A DNA stretch of 41,728 bases from Gammaproteobacteria bacterium (GCA_028293765.1 JAQGOG010000018.1:1-41728), one strand, 5' to 3'; shown: positions 15,156 to 24,341, counted from the stretch's first letter. Notes: generated from the letters alone by a model not told the origin. Numbers and translations are program-made.

Positions 15156-15318
15156 GCCCTGCGGAGTTCGCTCAGAGTCAGGCGGGCGCTCGAATATCAG
15201 CCGCAGCACACGGTGTCACCCAGGTGGCAGCACTGCGCTGGCTCACGCGGCAGTTCTTGAAGAATCCTGGAGGCGCTTTCAGTCTTCATCGCTTCCACCA
15301 GGATCTGCGCGCACAAGG

Positions 15319-17370
15319 TCAGGGGATTGCCAAGGATGAGGGCGGCCTCACCGCTAGATATACGCTGCTCCAGAGCTGCGCTGCATTCGACTCGTCGGCA
15401 TCCGCGCCGCTGGCTCCGAACGGCGCGATACGGTAGCGGCCGCCCTCGAAACGCCAAGTCCACAATTCCGAACTCCGTACCGATTGCGTGGCCCGGATTG
15501 CTCGCCAGAGTGTTTGTCGCGCGATCAGCAGATGCTGCTTCACGGGCGTCGGCAAGTCGGTGCGCTCGAGTTGCCGTTCGAGGCCGTTGGCGAACAGGGC
15601 TTGTTGCCACGACCAGACTACCGTGCCGTGATAGGCGTGATTGGAAAAGTGCGCCTTGAGAGCGTCGTCCGCGAAGACGGGATTGGCAACGAGCATGCCA
15701 GCGTCGGTCAACAGTCCGAGTGGGAAGGGCCGAATCACGGTCTCTACGTCGTGATCGAGAGTCGTCGGCTCGGGCGTTGCGAACAGAAGCTGGAGTGTTT
15801 CATCGGAATTGACGATCGGCACCGGCTTGCCGGAGGCATCGAGCGAAACAGCGTGGAAGCGGACCGAATTTCCATCCAACGAAGCCAGCGCGTCCGCGGC
15901 AGGCACTCCGATTTGTCTGGCGTACGAATCGACGGCGGCGCGGGCTCTGCCGTTGTCGATTGTCGTGTCGAACAGGCCCTGCGCGCGCTCGTGCCAGATT
16001 TTCGCATCGGCGCTGGTGCGACTGAGGCGCTCGCGATCGCCAGCGGCGAGAAAGGGATCCAGCAATCCGCTCGTGAGAAGACGGCTCGTGGCTTCGAGCG
16101 CGGCCGGCACCAAGACAGCGTTGACGTCATAGGGGTAACGTCCGCCACCTATCCCGTCATCACTGTCGCGCCATTGCCCGGTTGACCGTCCCGGTTTGAG
16201 CGCAATCAGATTCTCGTAGCGGGGATTCGCGGCGAAGTGGGCCGCGTTCGCGGCGACCAGGCGCAGATTGCGCATCAACGCCTGACCGGCCGAAGTGCTC
16301 GTGTCACCATAGGCCCCAACACCATCGTGCAGATAGCCGGAGGCACGTTTTTTCCCCTCGGGGTCGTCGAGGAGATAGGCTGCGATGACGGGCGCCAGCA
16401 GATAGTTTCCGTCAATCATCCCATAGTCGAAAATCGGTGTGTCGCTGAGGGTCCCATCCTGCCTCTTGTGGCTGAGCACGGCGAATTCTCCAATGCCTTC
16501 CTCATGCGCCACCTGGCCGTCGGAGGCGAGCCGCGCCAGCACGGCGCGCAGTCCCGCCTCGGTTGCCTCGGGCGCAAGGACCGGCATCAAGAGCCGGACT
16601 GACATCAAAGTGTCGCGGCCGAAATAGGTGTTGAAGCGCCACGAGCCAGCCAGGAACTTTTCCTTGTAGCTGAGAAAGGTGAGGGTATCTCTAGCCCTCT
16701 TGTCCTGACTTTCCTTGCCGTTGAAGAGTGCTGTGCCCGAAAGTGGTGTCAAGGGCACGTCCCCGCTCAGCGCGGTGACGCGTAGGCCGATCCGTCCGTC
16801 GACGCCGGCGGAAATCCGCCCGTCCGCCAGCAACATCCCGTCAGTGACTTCGAGCGTGAGGCGGTAGCCTGCCGCGCCGTCGAGCCGGTTGCGCGACCAG
16901 GCGAGCCTATTTCCCGACGCCTCGGGGCGAACAACCACCTCCTCAGGCACGGTTCCGGCCGATTCATAATCCCGCAGAACCCGGACACTCGAGAGAACAA
17001 CCTGCTTGGGCACCAGGCTCTTGATCGCGATCGAGGTCTCGAAGGTGATTCCATAAAGGGGGCGCCCCCCGGAATCCCGGGCAGCGCTCGCCTTGGGGCG
17101 AGAGTCGACACCCCACTCCGCGTGGCTCCCCTGCCGCTGAAACCAGAGTCCGACACCGCTGTTTCCCGCGGGAAAGGCGACCAGTATGCGAGGAGCCGGA
17201 CCTGAGCGCAGCACCAGATGCGCCGCGGTCTTGCCGTCACGGAGGAAGCCGTTTAGGTTCTGCCCCTCCGCGACCTCGAAGTGAAAGGGAGCCTCTCGGG
17301 TCGCGCCCGAGGTGGACAAACCGAACAACAGGACAACCAGGAGCGCCGCTGCGCGGCATGACGTCGGCAT
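15319..17370 (-). CDS. Exported six-hairpin glycosidase-like enzyme
   Basis: The 683-residue protein begins with a signal peptide (CRAAALLVVLLFGLSTSGA). The N-terminal 210 residues look like a beta-sandwich. The rest is a long helical region with SWRFNTYFGRDTLMSVRLLMPVL style motifs (FGRDT at 250-254), HEEGIGEFAVLSH and FDYGMIDGNYLLAP, typical of (alpha/alpha)6-toroid glycosidases related to GH15, GH63 and glycogen-debranching enzymes. Conserved Asp and Glu residues in those motifs are candidate catalytic acids, but I cannot assign the GH family. It starts 6 bases after the halogenase stop, so the genes are tightly co-transcribed. It is likely periplasmic and probably releases sugar from the compound imported by the TonB receptor. 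Confidence 0.72.
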   Translation of the reverse strand: MPTSCRAAALLVVLLFGLSTSGATREAPFHFEVAEGQNLNGFLRDGKTAAHLVLRSGPAPRILVAFPAGNSGVGLWFQRQGSHAEWGVDSRPKASAARDSGGRPLYGITFETSIAIKSLVPKQVVLSSVRVLRDYESAGTVPEEVVVRPEASGNRLAWSRNRLDGAAGYRLTLEVTDGMLLADGRISAGVDGRIGLRVTALSGDVPLTPLSGTALFNGKESQDKRARDTLTFLSYKEKFLAGSWRFNTYFGRDTLMSVRLLMPVLAPEATEAGLRAVLARLASDGQVAHEEGIGEFAVLSHKRQDGTLSDTPIFDYGMIDGNYLLAPVIAAYLLDDPEGKKRASGYLHDGVGAYGDTSTSAGQALMRNLRLVAANAAHFAANPRYENLIALKPGRSTGQWRDSDDGIGGGRYPYDVNAVLVPAALEATSRLLTSGLLDPFLAAGDRERLSRTSADAKIWHERAQGLFDTTIDNGRARAAVDSYARQIGVPAADALASLDGNSVRFHAVSLDASGKPVPIVNSDETLQLLFATPEPTTLDHDVETVIRPFPLGLLTDAGMLVANPVFADDALKAHFSNHAYHGTVVWSWQQALFANGLERQLERTDLPTPVKQHLLIARQTLWRAIRATQSVRSSELWTWRFEGGRYRIAPFGASGADADESNAAQLWSSVYLAVRPPSSLAIP

Positions 17371-17376
17371 GGAAGG

Positions 17377-18882
17377 TCAGGGCTGTCTCAATTGTTTGCG
17401 GATGTAGTCTTCATGCCGTGTCATCGCCCCGAGCGCCGTGGCGATCTGCTGCTGGATGCGTGAGAGATGTGCCCGATTTTCCTCAGGAGAAATGCCGTCC
17501 ACGAGCGGATTATAGTCGGTCGGCTCCAGCCCTTGCCCCATCATGACAGCGAACCAACTGGCCTCCTTGAAGAGCTCGTCCGTCGTCAGCACGATCCGGC
17601 CGGTGCGGGTGAAGTGCGCCATCCTGTAAGCCACGGCTTCGGGCAGGGCCATGTGTTGACAATATTGCCACAGCGGCTCCGATCTTCCCGCCGAGCGGTG
17701 ATAGTGCAGGACCAGGAAGTCGCGAACTGATTCGACATCAGCGCCAAAAACGCGGTTGAACTGCTCGGCTGTCTCCGGGTAGCAGTCTCGCGTGGGAAAG
17801 AGCGACAGCAGCTTGGCGATCCCACTTTGGATCAAGTGAATGCTCGTTGATTCCAACGGCTCGAGAAAACCGCTCGACAAGCCGATGGCGACCACATTCT
17901 TATTCCACGACTTGCGACGCCGGCCCGCCAGAAAACGAATCAGCCGGGGCTCGGCAAGCGGTGGAGCCTCGAGATGAGAGCGCAAAGTCTCGGCGGCTTG
18001 TTCGTCACTCCAGAGCCGGCTGCTGTAGACGATGCCGTTGCCCGTGCGGTGTTGCAGGGGAATGCGCCATTGCCATCCGGCGGCGTGCGCGGTTGAGCGC
18101 GTGTAGGGAATCGGGTCCTGGACCCGTTCGCTCGGTACCGCGAGGGCGCGATCGCAAGGCAGCCAATGCGACCAGTCATCGAACCCGGTGTGGAGAGTGC
18201 CTTCTATCAGGAGTGCGCGCAGCCCCGAGCAATCGATGAAGAGATCGCCCTCGATCAGCTCATCCCGATGGGTTCTCAACGAAGTGATGAAGCCCGATTC
18301 CGGGTCCTGCTCGATACCGGTGACCTTGCCCTCGACGCGCCGCACCCCTTTCGACTCGCAGCGCCGGCGTAAAAAGGCAGCGTAGAGGTTGGCATCAAAA
18401 TGGTAGGCATAGCCGAGCGTTGCGAGGATGGAGTTTGGATCGCTTGCCGGGGCAGCGAATTTCCCCGCCCGCGCCGCTTGCGTCGTCAGAGAATATTCCT
18501 GGTGATTCTCCGCGGTGCCGGCCAGCTTCGCCCTGATCCAACGGTGGTAGAACATCGAGGCGTCATGCGGGCCGCCGTAACGTCCAAACGGGTGGAAGTA
18601 CCGCCTGCCAGCGCCATTCCAGTTGACGAACTCGATGCCGAGCTTGTACGTCGCCTGGGTCTCACGGATGAGCTCGACTTCGTTGAGGTCGATCAGCCTG
18701 TTGAACCAATGGATGGTGGGAATGGTCGCCTCACCGACCCCGATGGTCCCGATCTCGTCCGATTCGATGAGGCTGATGGTGAATTGCGGCGGTGAATTGA
18801 CCTTGGCGAGGGCAGCCGCCGTCATCCAGCCGGCGGTGCCCCCTCCCAGAATGACGATCTTGCGGATACGCCGGTCAGGCAT
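17377..18882 (-). CDS. Flavin-dependent tryptophan-halogenase family protein
   Basis: The 501-residue protein carries all hallmarks of flavin-dependent halogenases: the FAD motif GGGTAGWM (13-20), GVGEATIPTI (48-57), Lys80 in the YKLGIEFVNW stretch at the position of the essential lysine, and WQWRIP at 270-275, the WxWxIP motif that blocks monooxygenase activity. EPLESTSIHL at 341-350 includes the glutamate next to the active site. The enzyme is soluble and would need FADH2 from a separate reductase. It sits 21 bases after a TonB receptor gene and 6 bases before a glycosidase gene. Halogenases in such TonB-linked loci often prefer indoles and bromide over tryptophan; the substrate here is unknown. 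Confidence 0.93.
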   Translation of the reverse strand: MPDRRIRKIVILGGGTAGWMTAAALAKVNSPPQFTISLIESDEIGTIGVGEATIPTIHWFNRLIDLNEVELIRETQATYKLGIEFVNWNGAGRRYFHPFGRYGGPHDASMFYHRWIRAKLAGTAENHQEYSLTTQAARAGKFAAPASDPNSILATLGYAYHFDANLYAAFLRRRCESKGVRRVEGKVTGIEQDPESGFITSLRTHRDELIEGDLFIDCSGLRALLIEGTLHTGFDDWSHWLPCDRALAVPSERVQDPIPYTRSTAHAAGWQWRIPLQHRTGNGIVYSSRLWSDEQAAETLRSHLEAPPLAEPRLIRFLAGRRRKSWNKNVVAIGLSSGFLEPLESTSIHLIQSGIAKLLSLFPTRDCYPETAEQFNRVFGADVESVRDFLVLHYHRSAGRSEPLWQYCQHMALPEAVAYRMAHFTRTGRIVLTTDELFKEASWFAVMMGQGLEPTDYNPLVDGISPEENRAHLSRIQQQIATALGAMTRHEDYIRKQLRQP

Positions 18883-18903
18883 GTGCGCGCGGGCGCCGCT
18901 CCT

Positions 18904-21810
18904 TTAATCAAACCGGTAAGTCAGAGAGACGAGGGCGGTAGGCCCCACGATACCACGGCCGTAGAAATAGCCATTCACGATCGACTGCGTGAAGCCCTGG
19001 CGCGGATTGCCTTCGGTCAGCCCCAGGGCGTTGGTTACATTGTCCACGCTGACATTCAGCGTGGCCTTTTCGGTGAGGTTGCAGATGGCGCCGACGGAAA
19101 GTACTCCATAGCCGGGCAGGGCCACCTGGTTGCCGTTATCCGCGAAGATGCGGCCAATGTATTTGTAGCGCAGATAGAGCTGGCCGCGACGCTCGGGCAA
19201 GTCATATTGCGGCGTGATGGTGTACATCACATTGGGCGTGCGTCCCGGGGTTTTGCCGTTGTAGAACGCATCCGCCTGGGAGGAGATGTCCACATTGTTG
19301 ATGGTGATGGTACCCGTCGAGACGTTGCTGAATTTCGAGTCCTGATAGGTCCCCTGCGCATGCAGGGAGAAGGCATGCAGCGGCTCGAACTCGGGGCGAT
19401 AGGTGGCATCGAGGTCGACGCCGTTGGTGTCCGAGTTGGCGAAAAAGCCGAGATTGAGGTTGGGGTTCGCCGGATCGACCCCGCCACCCCAGGTCTGGTT
19501 GTCGAACTGGGTGCGGAATCCCCGGATGGTGCCAATGAGGCCATAGTTGGCGAAGGTCACACCGGCCTCATACAACACGACGGCCGTGGCGTGGGAATTG
19601 AGTCCCTGGGTCTGAAAGCCGTGCTCATAGCGACCGTAGGCCGACAGGTTGGGAGAGACGGTGTAGTTGAGGCCGACGGTGTAATTGAGGGGGTGTTCGG
19701 ATCCGGACGTATAGGAGTAGGTGCCATTGAAGGCGTTGGGGTTGGTTTGCACCACGCCCCCGATCCCCGGCGGAATCGGCAGGCTCGAGCTGTTGCCGCT
19801 GGCGGCGTCCTCTTGCTCGTGCTCGTAGCGCACGCCAAAATCGAGGTGCAACCGTTGATTCCAGGTGAACTCATTGTTCACGTACACCGATTGCGAATTC
19901 TGGTTGTAGGAGCTGATCCCGGCGCCCCAGTCTCCATAGCTGATCAAGCCGTTGTTGCTGAGCGTGCCGAGCGCGGTACCTGCGCCGTTCAGCGCGACTA
20001 TGTCGTAGATGTTGGACTGATTGGTGACGTCGTTGACGACCGTGGAGACGCCGGACTGATCATTAGTCTGGTGAGTGGAGTAGATCATCGCGCCCACGGT
20101 GAGACTGTTGGTCCAATCGCTGGCGGCCATGTCCCACTTGGCCCCGAAGTCGCTGCCCCAGTCCCGTTGCTTGATGAGCTGCCGGTTGAGGACTGTCTCC
20201 TGCAGCAGCCCGTTGCCGTTGAGCGCGTTCAACGCCGCGGCATTCGCGGCCGGGATGACCTGGCCGGTCGCCACGTTGCGGATGCCGAACTGGGTGGCGG
20301 CCGGAAAGGCGGCCTGGCCCAGGGTTAGCAGGCTGTTGATTGGCGAGGCGGCGCCCGGCGTCAGATAGGTTTCCGCCGCAGCGAGCCCGCTGTTGCCGGT
20401 CCCGCTGCCGGCGAATACGCCATTGAAGTTCCAGTCGGTCTGGGTGTAGCGCGCCCTGGCGAACACGCTGACCGAATCATTGATGGGCGCGTTGAGATCG
20501 ATGCGATAGAGGCTCCCGGTCGCGTGAATGCCTTCAGCGGCGCTGAAGGTGCGGAAGCATTCGTTGACGCAGGAGTCCGGGACCGTGATATTGGCGAAAT
20601 CCTTCCCGACAATGTTGCCGAATTGCGAGTCCAAGGACGGAACGCTGCTGATTCTGCCATTGTTGTAGGCGTAAGGTTGGTCGGCATAGTAGGGGTCGTG
20701 CTCGTCCCACCTCTTCCAGGTCAGACGTACCGAGGCCCCGTTGTCGAAATGCTTTTCGAGCTGGAGTTTCGTGTGCCAGGTATCGTAGCGGAACGATGAA
20801 TCGCGCGTCCCTGGATTGGAGTCGTAGTATGCGCTGGCGGCGTACGCGAGGCCCTCGGTGATCGGCGCCGAAAACCAGGCATCGACGCGCCGCTCGCCGT
20901 ACGTCGTGCCGGCTATCCTGGCGAGCCCGCCACCCTGGTCGAAATTCAGCTTCCGCGAGATGAAGTTGATGGAGGCGCCCGCCGCGTTGGGAGTGAGAAT
21001 GCCCGAGCTGCCGCCCTCGAGGGCCTCCACGTGATCGATGGAAATATCGTTCTGAAACACCTCGTCGTCGTTCAAGCCGCCGTAGATCGCCGGCATGCCG
21101 TCCTCGATCAGGCGGATGAATGCCTGTCCGCCGCCCGGCAGGCCGCGCACTGAATAGTTGTTGGAAACCGGTCCGGCGGTCCCCTCGACGAAGATGCCCG
21201 GAACCATCTCCAGCACATCCGCCGTACTGCGCGGCGCTTTTTGTTCCAGATCGGCGGAGTTGATGGAGGTGACGGCCACCGAGGCGTCCAGCAAAGTCCG
21301 CTTGGAGGTCGAGCCCGTGACAACGACGGTGCTCAGTTCGTCGGCCCCGGTGGACTTGTCGGCCGGCTGCGCGCTGGTGGAGGGCCGTGGCGCATCCTGG
21401 GCCGCCGCAGCCACTGTCTGGTACGAGGTACGCTGAATCGGTGGAGCGTCCTTGCCCGGCGCCTCGGTGCTGGTGCTGGCGGCGTTCTTCGCTCTGATCA
21501 TCAACACCCCGGAGGAGTTGATATCGACTCTCAGGTCGGTGCCCGCCAGGAGCGTACTGAGCGCTTCTGCCGCGGTATAGCTTCCGTGCAATCCCGGAGT
21601 GGTGCGGCCTTCGACCACACTTTCCGAGTAGATGATCTGCTGCGCGGCCGCCTGGCTGAAATCAGTGAGCGCCGTGCTCAAAGGCTCGCGCGGAATATCG
21701 AAGCGATAGGTTGGGTCCGCGGCATGCGCCGTATCGCCAAGCCTGAAGAAAACGCCTCCCACCAGAGTCGACACCAGCAAGGTGCCGCGGCGCTGTTTCA
21801 CAACCATCAT
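18904..21810 (-). CDS. TonB-dependent receptor with N-terminal STN signalling domain
   Basis: The 968-residue precursor has a signal region (1-31), then an STN domain (about 35-105, YRFDIPREPLSTALTDFSQ onward), found only in receptors that signal to a FecR-type anti-sigma factor. A Pro/Ser-rich linker leads to a TonB box (STVVVTGS, about 160-167) and a plug domain with VPGIFVEGTAGPVSNNYSVRG. A 22-strand barrel follows and ends in YRFD. ATG has a GGGGG SD. The fecI and fecR genes lie directly upstream, while the halogenase and glycosidase follow. The receptor probably imports the substrate and reports its presence. It resembles receptors for carbohydrates or aromatic glycosides more than siderophore receptors, but the ligand cannot be read from sequence. 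Confidence 0.93.
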   Translation of the reverse strand: MMVVKQRRGTLLVSTLVGGVFFRLGDTAHAADPTYRFDIPREPLSTALTDFSQAAAQQIIYSESVVEGRTTPGLHGSYTAAEALSTLLAGTDLRVDINSSGVLMIRAKNAASTSTEAPGKDAPPIQRTSYQTVAAAAQDAPRPSTSAQPADKSTGADELSTVVVTGSTSKRTLLDASVAVTSINSADLEQKAPRSTADVLEMVPGIFVEGTAGPVSNNYSVRGLPGGGQAFIRLIEDGMPAIYGGLNDDEVFQNDISIDHVEALEGGSSGILTPNAAGASINFISRKLNFDQGGGLARIAGTTYGERRVDAWFSAPITEGLAYAASAYYDSNPGTRDSSFRYDTWHTKLQLEKHFDNGASVRLTWKRWDEHDPYYADQPYAYNNGRISSVPSLDSQFGNIVGKDFANITVPDSCVNECFRTFSAAEGIHATGSLYRIDLNAPINDSVSVFARARYTQTDWNFNGVFAGSGTGNSGLAAAETYLTPGAASPINSLLTLGQAAFPAATQFGIRNVATGQVIPAANAAALNALNGNGLLQETVLNRQLIKQRDWGSDFGAKWDMAASDWTNSLTVGAMIYSTHQTNDQSGVSTVVNDVTNQSNIYDIVALNGAGTALGTLSNNGLISYGDWGAGISSYNQNSQSVYVNNEFTWNQRLHLDFGVRYEHEQEDAASGNSSSLPIPPGIGGVVQTNPNAFNGTYSYTSGSEHPLNYTVGLNYTVSPNLSAYGRYEHGFQTQGLNSHATAVVLYEAGVTFANYGLIGTIRGFRTQFDNQTWGGGVDPANPNLNLGFFANSDTNGVDLDATYRPEFEPLHAFSLHAQGTYQDSKFSNVSTGTITINNVDISSQADAFYNGKTPGRTPNVMYTITPQYDLPERRGQLYLRYKYIGRIFADNGNQVALPGYGVLSVGAICNLTEKATLNVSVDNVTNALGLTEGNPRQGFTQSIVNGYFYGRGIVGPTALVSLTYRFD

Positions 21811-21859
21811 CTGCCCCCTTCGTCAAGATCCTGTTCCGCCGTGGAACGAGCGCTCCCTA

Positions 21860-21880
21860 CTGGGAATAACGAGTTCCCAG
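21860..21880. promoter_or_regulatory. Inverted repeat upstream of the signalling TonB receptor
   Basis: CTGGGAA-TAACGAG-TTCCCAG is a perfect 7-base-arm dyad, 50-70 bases upstream of the receptor ATG and inside the 177-base fecR-receptor gap. It may be an operator or a hairpin in the leader mRNA. The gap is where the FecI-type sigma factor should act, but I cannot identify its -35/-10 elements. Confidence 0.5.
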
Positions 21881-21939
21881 GGCGTGTCCTCACAAAAACA
21901 TAAAAAATCTGCGGGTGATACCGTGAGACACCGCGACGG

Positions 21940-21956
21940 CTGAGCTCGAGGCTCAG
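21940..21956. terminator. Short hairpin after fecR
   Basis: CTGAGC-TCGAG-GCTCAG gives a 6-base-pair stem, 32 bases beyond the fecR stop in the direction of transcription. An A-rich run on the plus strand (21901-21907), read as U-rich on the minus-strand transcript, lies 33 bases further on. It may weakly separate the regulator genes from the receptor operon. This is not a canonical terminator. Confidence 0.3.
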
Positions 21957-21987
21957 GCGGGTGCATCATCAGGCGCGGCGCCCCGAT

Positions 21988-23004
21988 CTACGAGCGGGGC
22001 TGCAAGAGGATGCTGTTGCTTTCGGTCGTCGAAGCTTGTACCGGGAAATAGCTGGTGACCCCGCTCACGAATGAGCCGATGTCGCCGGCGTTGAAGACGC
22101 CGCTGATACGAATGGAGGCGATGGATGGGTCGATCTGGATGGGGTGAGCGGTATAGCGGTTCACGCGTGCCACGGCATCACCGAGAGGCTCATCCCTGAA
22201 CAACAGCAGACCTGCCTCCCAGGCCCTGGCCGCTTGCAGGTCCGCCGCCACGATGGCGGCCCGCACATTCCGCGATACGACGAGCTGCTCGCCCGCTTTC
22301 AGCGCAATGGAGTCTTGCGCCTGGCGGGTCGTTGCCGTCGGCGCCGCCGTCCCGGCGCCCTTGATGACGACCTGCCCCTGAATGAGCGTGATCAGGACCC
22401 TCGATTGCAGCCGCTCCACATCGAACGACGTCCCGACCGCCACCACGGTCTGTGGGCCTACCGTCACTGTGAACGGCCGGCTGGAGTCGTGTGCCACGTC
22501 AAAACGCGACCGCCCACGGTCCAGTGTGATCGAGCGTGCCATCTTCTGGTACGTGAGATGAACTCTTGTATCCGAATCCATGGAGATCCGAGACCCATCA
22601 GGCAGCGCCACGATCCGACGCTCACCGATGTCGGTTTTGTAATAGGTGGGCAGATGCAGATTCAGGTAAAGCGCAGCCGCGCCGATCACGCCGATGACCA
22701 GAGCCGCCGCGGCAGCGCCGGCCCTCATTTTGCGCATACCCCAGCGGCTGGCACCGACTCGGCGCAGGCGCGCCAGCGCCTGTCGCCGTAATTCCAACAT
22801 TTCAGGTGCGGCGTCCACAGCGCCGACCGAGGACCACGCTTTACCCACGGCCTCGCGGGCGCCGGCGTTGCGGGGATCGGAGCGCCAACGCAGATACTCG
22901 GCTGAGCTTGCCAAAGAAGGATCACGCGTGAGCCTCAACCGCCAACCGGCCGCCTCCTCGAGCGCTTTCCGCTGATCGGGTGAGAGGTCGCGGAACGCAG
23001 TCAT
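21988..23004 (-). CDS. FecR-family anti-sigma factor
   Basis: The 338-residue protein has the FecR layout. A cytosolic N-terminal DUF4880-like helical domain (1-90, with AGWRLRLTRDPS and WRSDPRNAGAREAVGKAW) binds the sigma factor. One membrane helix follows (96-113, GAAAAALVIGVIGAAALYL). Then comes a periplasmic FecR domain (about 125-220, RRIVALPDGSRISMDSDTRV) and a C-terminal STN-like DUF4974 domain (270-335) that contacts the receptor. Its start overlaps the stop of the sigma gene by 4 bases. It should hold the sigma factor inactive until the receptor at 18904 is loaded. Confidence 0.94.
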   Translation of the reverse strand: MTAFRDLSPDQRKALEEAAGWRLRLTRDPSLASSAEYLRWRSDPRNAGAREAVGKAWSSVGAVDAAPEMLELRRQALARLRRVGASRWGMRKMRAGAAAAALVIGVIGAAALYLNLHLPTYYKTDIGERRIVALPDGSRISMDSDTRVHLTYQKMARSITLDRGRSRFDVAHDSSRPFTVTVGPQTVVAVGTSFDVERLQSRVLITLIQGQVVIKGAGTAAPTATTRQAQDSIALKAGEQLVVSRNVRAAIVAADLQAARAWEAGLLLFRDEPLGDAVARVNRYTAHPIQIDPSIASIRISGVFNAGDIGSFVSGVTSYFPVQASTTESNSILLQPRS

Positions 23005-23570
23005 GGCAGGAGAAACCGGGCGCCCAGGTGCGCCATGGCCTTCATCATGATTTTTTCCACCGCGCTCACCGAAATCCCATACATCGCCGCAATGTCGCGG
23101 TGTTGCACGTTCTCCAGGCGCGCCAGAATGAATATGTCGCGGGTCCGTTCTCCCAGCTCCGCGAGTGCATCGAGAACATCCTGAATGGCCTGCCTACCTA
23201 CTAGAACGCGTTCCGGGTTTCGGTCCTCAACCAAATTCGCGGAAAAGGCGTCCTTTTCGTCCAGCAGATCGAGGCTTTGGATGTGCCTCTGGTGTGCCGT
23301 CGCCACCGACTTCGCCCGATCGCGCAACAGATTGGCCGCAATCGTAAAGACGTATCCTTCAATGGTCCTGCCATCGTTCTTGTCGGGATGATTCAGCAGC
23401 CGCACGAAGACTTCCTGGGTCAAGTCCTCCGCCTCGTTACGGCTCTTGACTCGCTTGAGGAAGTACGCGACGAGCGGCCCCCGAAAGGCGCGATCCAGCT
23501 CGAGCGCGGCGGTAGGACCTTCGGTGATCTTGTGCCGCTCCTTCGAGCTGGTGCGCATGCTGTCTCCCAT
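23001..23570 (-). CDS. ECF RNA polymerase sigma factor, FecI-like
   Basis: The 189-residue product has sigma region 2 (about 25-90, with RSRNEAEDLTQEVFVRLL-like residues; DLTQEVF at 49-55) and region 4 (130-185, ALAELGERTRDIFILARLENVQHRDIAAMYGISVSAVEKIM). That is the FecI/EcfO-type architecture. Stop and fecR start overlap by 4 bases, showing translational coupling. Met5 (23558) is an alternative start. It probably directs RNA polymerase to the receptor-halogenase-glycosidase operon once FecR is released or cleaved. No candidate promoter was recognised upstream. Confidence 0.94.
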   Translation of the reverse strand: MGDSMRTSSKERHKITEGPTAALELDRAFRGPLVAYFLKRVKSRNEAEDLTQEVFVRLLNHPDKNDGRTIEGYVFTIAANLLRDRAKSVATAHQRHIQSLDLLDEKDAFSANLVEDRNPERVLVGRQAIQDVLDALAELGERTRDIFILARLENVQHRDIAAMYGISVSAVEKIMMKAMAHLGARFLLP

Positions 23571-24074
23571 CCGCCGTAAGGATACGCGCGCGGCACCCGT
23601 TGTCGATACCTGTCTCGGAGCGACACCTCGCTCGCGAATGCCGAACGGCCGCTATCTTAGGCTCCGACAAACCTGGATCGGACTTCTGGAGCGAGCCAGT
23701 AAAGGTTTGCCTGCCTCCCGATGCATGCCGGTTCATCGCCGCGATGTTGCTCCCGAGTTGGGGGCTATGCGTTGTTTGCAGCCGAGTCGGTCCCGCAGCC
23801 GTGGAATCGAAAAGCCCAGGAAGGCGCGCAATTTAAGCGGTACCTGACGCTCGCTGGGGTAGATCAGACTGACCGGCAGGGGCGGGGGCTCATACGCCTG
23901 CAGCAGCGTCACCAGCCAGCGCGATTTCATCAGATCATCGATCTGCTAGGACGAAGCTCGCCTGTCCCGCGGAGGGCACCATGGCACGTGTCAGAAGGGT
24001 CAATAGATCTGGCACAGATTCGCGTCACCCGCATCACGGGTTGAGGCAAGGTCCAGACCCTGGGAGAATAACTG
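23571..24074. other. Region with decayed LysR tail, otherwise empty
   Basis: These 504 bases separate the sigma factor gene from the DUF6429 gene. The only coding trace is the LysR C-terminal relic at 23733-23945 on the minus strand, listed separately. The rest shows only short, unsupported frames. Promoters for the leftward sigma gene and the rightward DUF6429 gene must lie here but were not recognised. Confidence 0.5.
23733..23945 (-). pseudogene. LysR-family regulator, C-terminal fragment
   Basis: The frame reads LMKSRWLVTLLQAYEPPPLP, then PVSLIYPSERQVPLKLRAFLGF and PRLRDRL, which is the typical end of a LysR effector-binding domain (GxLVxVLxxYEPPPLPVSLVYPxxRxxPxKxRAFLDF). An in-frame TAG lies a few codons upstream at 23946-23948, and no helix-turn-helix domain is found on either strand nearby. 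About 230 residues of a normal 300-residue LysR protein are missing, so it is a relic left by deletion. Confidence 0.75.
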
Positions 24075-24341
24075 ATGCGAGCTCCAGAACCGCAGGCGCC
24101 GCCACAAGGATTTGCTGTGAATATCGATACCGAAAAGCTCGACCGGGCCGCCCTGGCCCTGTTGTATCTGGACCTGCACGAAGGCTCCCGAACCTGCAAG
24201 GGCCTCGATTGGGAGGTCATGAGGCGAGTGCGCGAGAAGGGCTACATCACAGACCCCGTGACCAAGGCGAAATCGGTCCTGTTCACTGAAGAGGGTCTGC
24301 GCGAGTCGCAGCGACTCTTTCAAGCTTTGTTTGCCCGCTAG
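24075..24341 (+). CDS. DUF6429-family small protein
   Basis: The 88-residue protein contains the recognisable core IDTEKLDRAALALLYLDLHEG, the CKGLDWEVMRRVREKGYITDP segment, and KAKSVLFTEEGLRESQRLFQ. These are conserved in the uncharacterised family I know as DUF6429. It looks like a small winged-helix-type fold with a GYI-DP-x-KSV-FTEEG wing, as in PadR/MarR-like proteins, but no DNA-binding role is established. Family members often lie next to transposase genes. It is 16 bases upstream of the Cys4 protein gene and probably co-transcribed with it. Confidence 0.75.
   Translation: MRAPEPQAPPQGFAVNIDTEKLDRAALALLYLDLHEGSRTCKGLDWEVMRRVREKGYITDPVTKAKSVLFTEEGLRESQRLFQALFAR

Noticed and set aside
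18883..20328. A 481-codon open frame on the plus strand opposite the STN TonB receptor
   Set aside because: It is the complement of the receptor gene, has no domain, and is rich in Gly, Val and Glu as antisense frames of GC-rich genes tend to be. The receptor has full family features.
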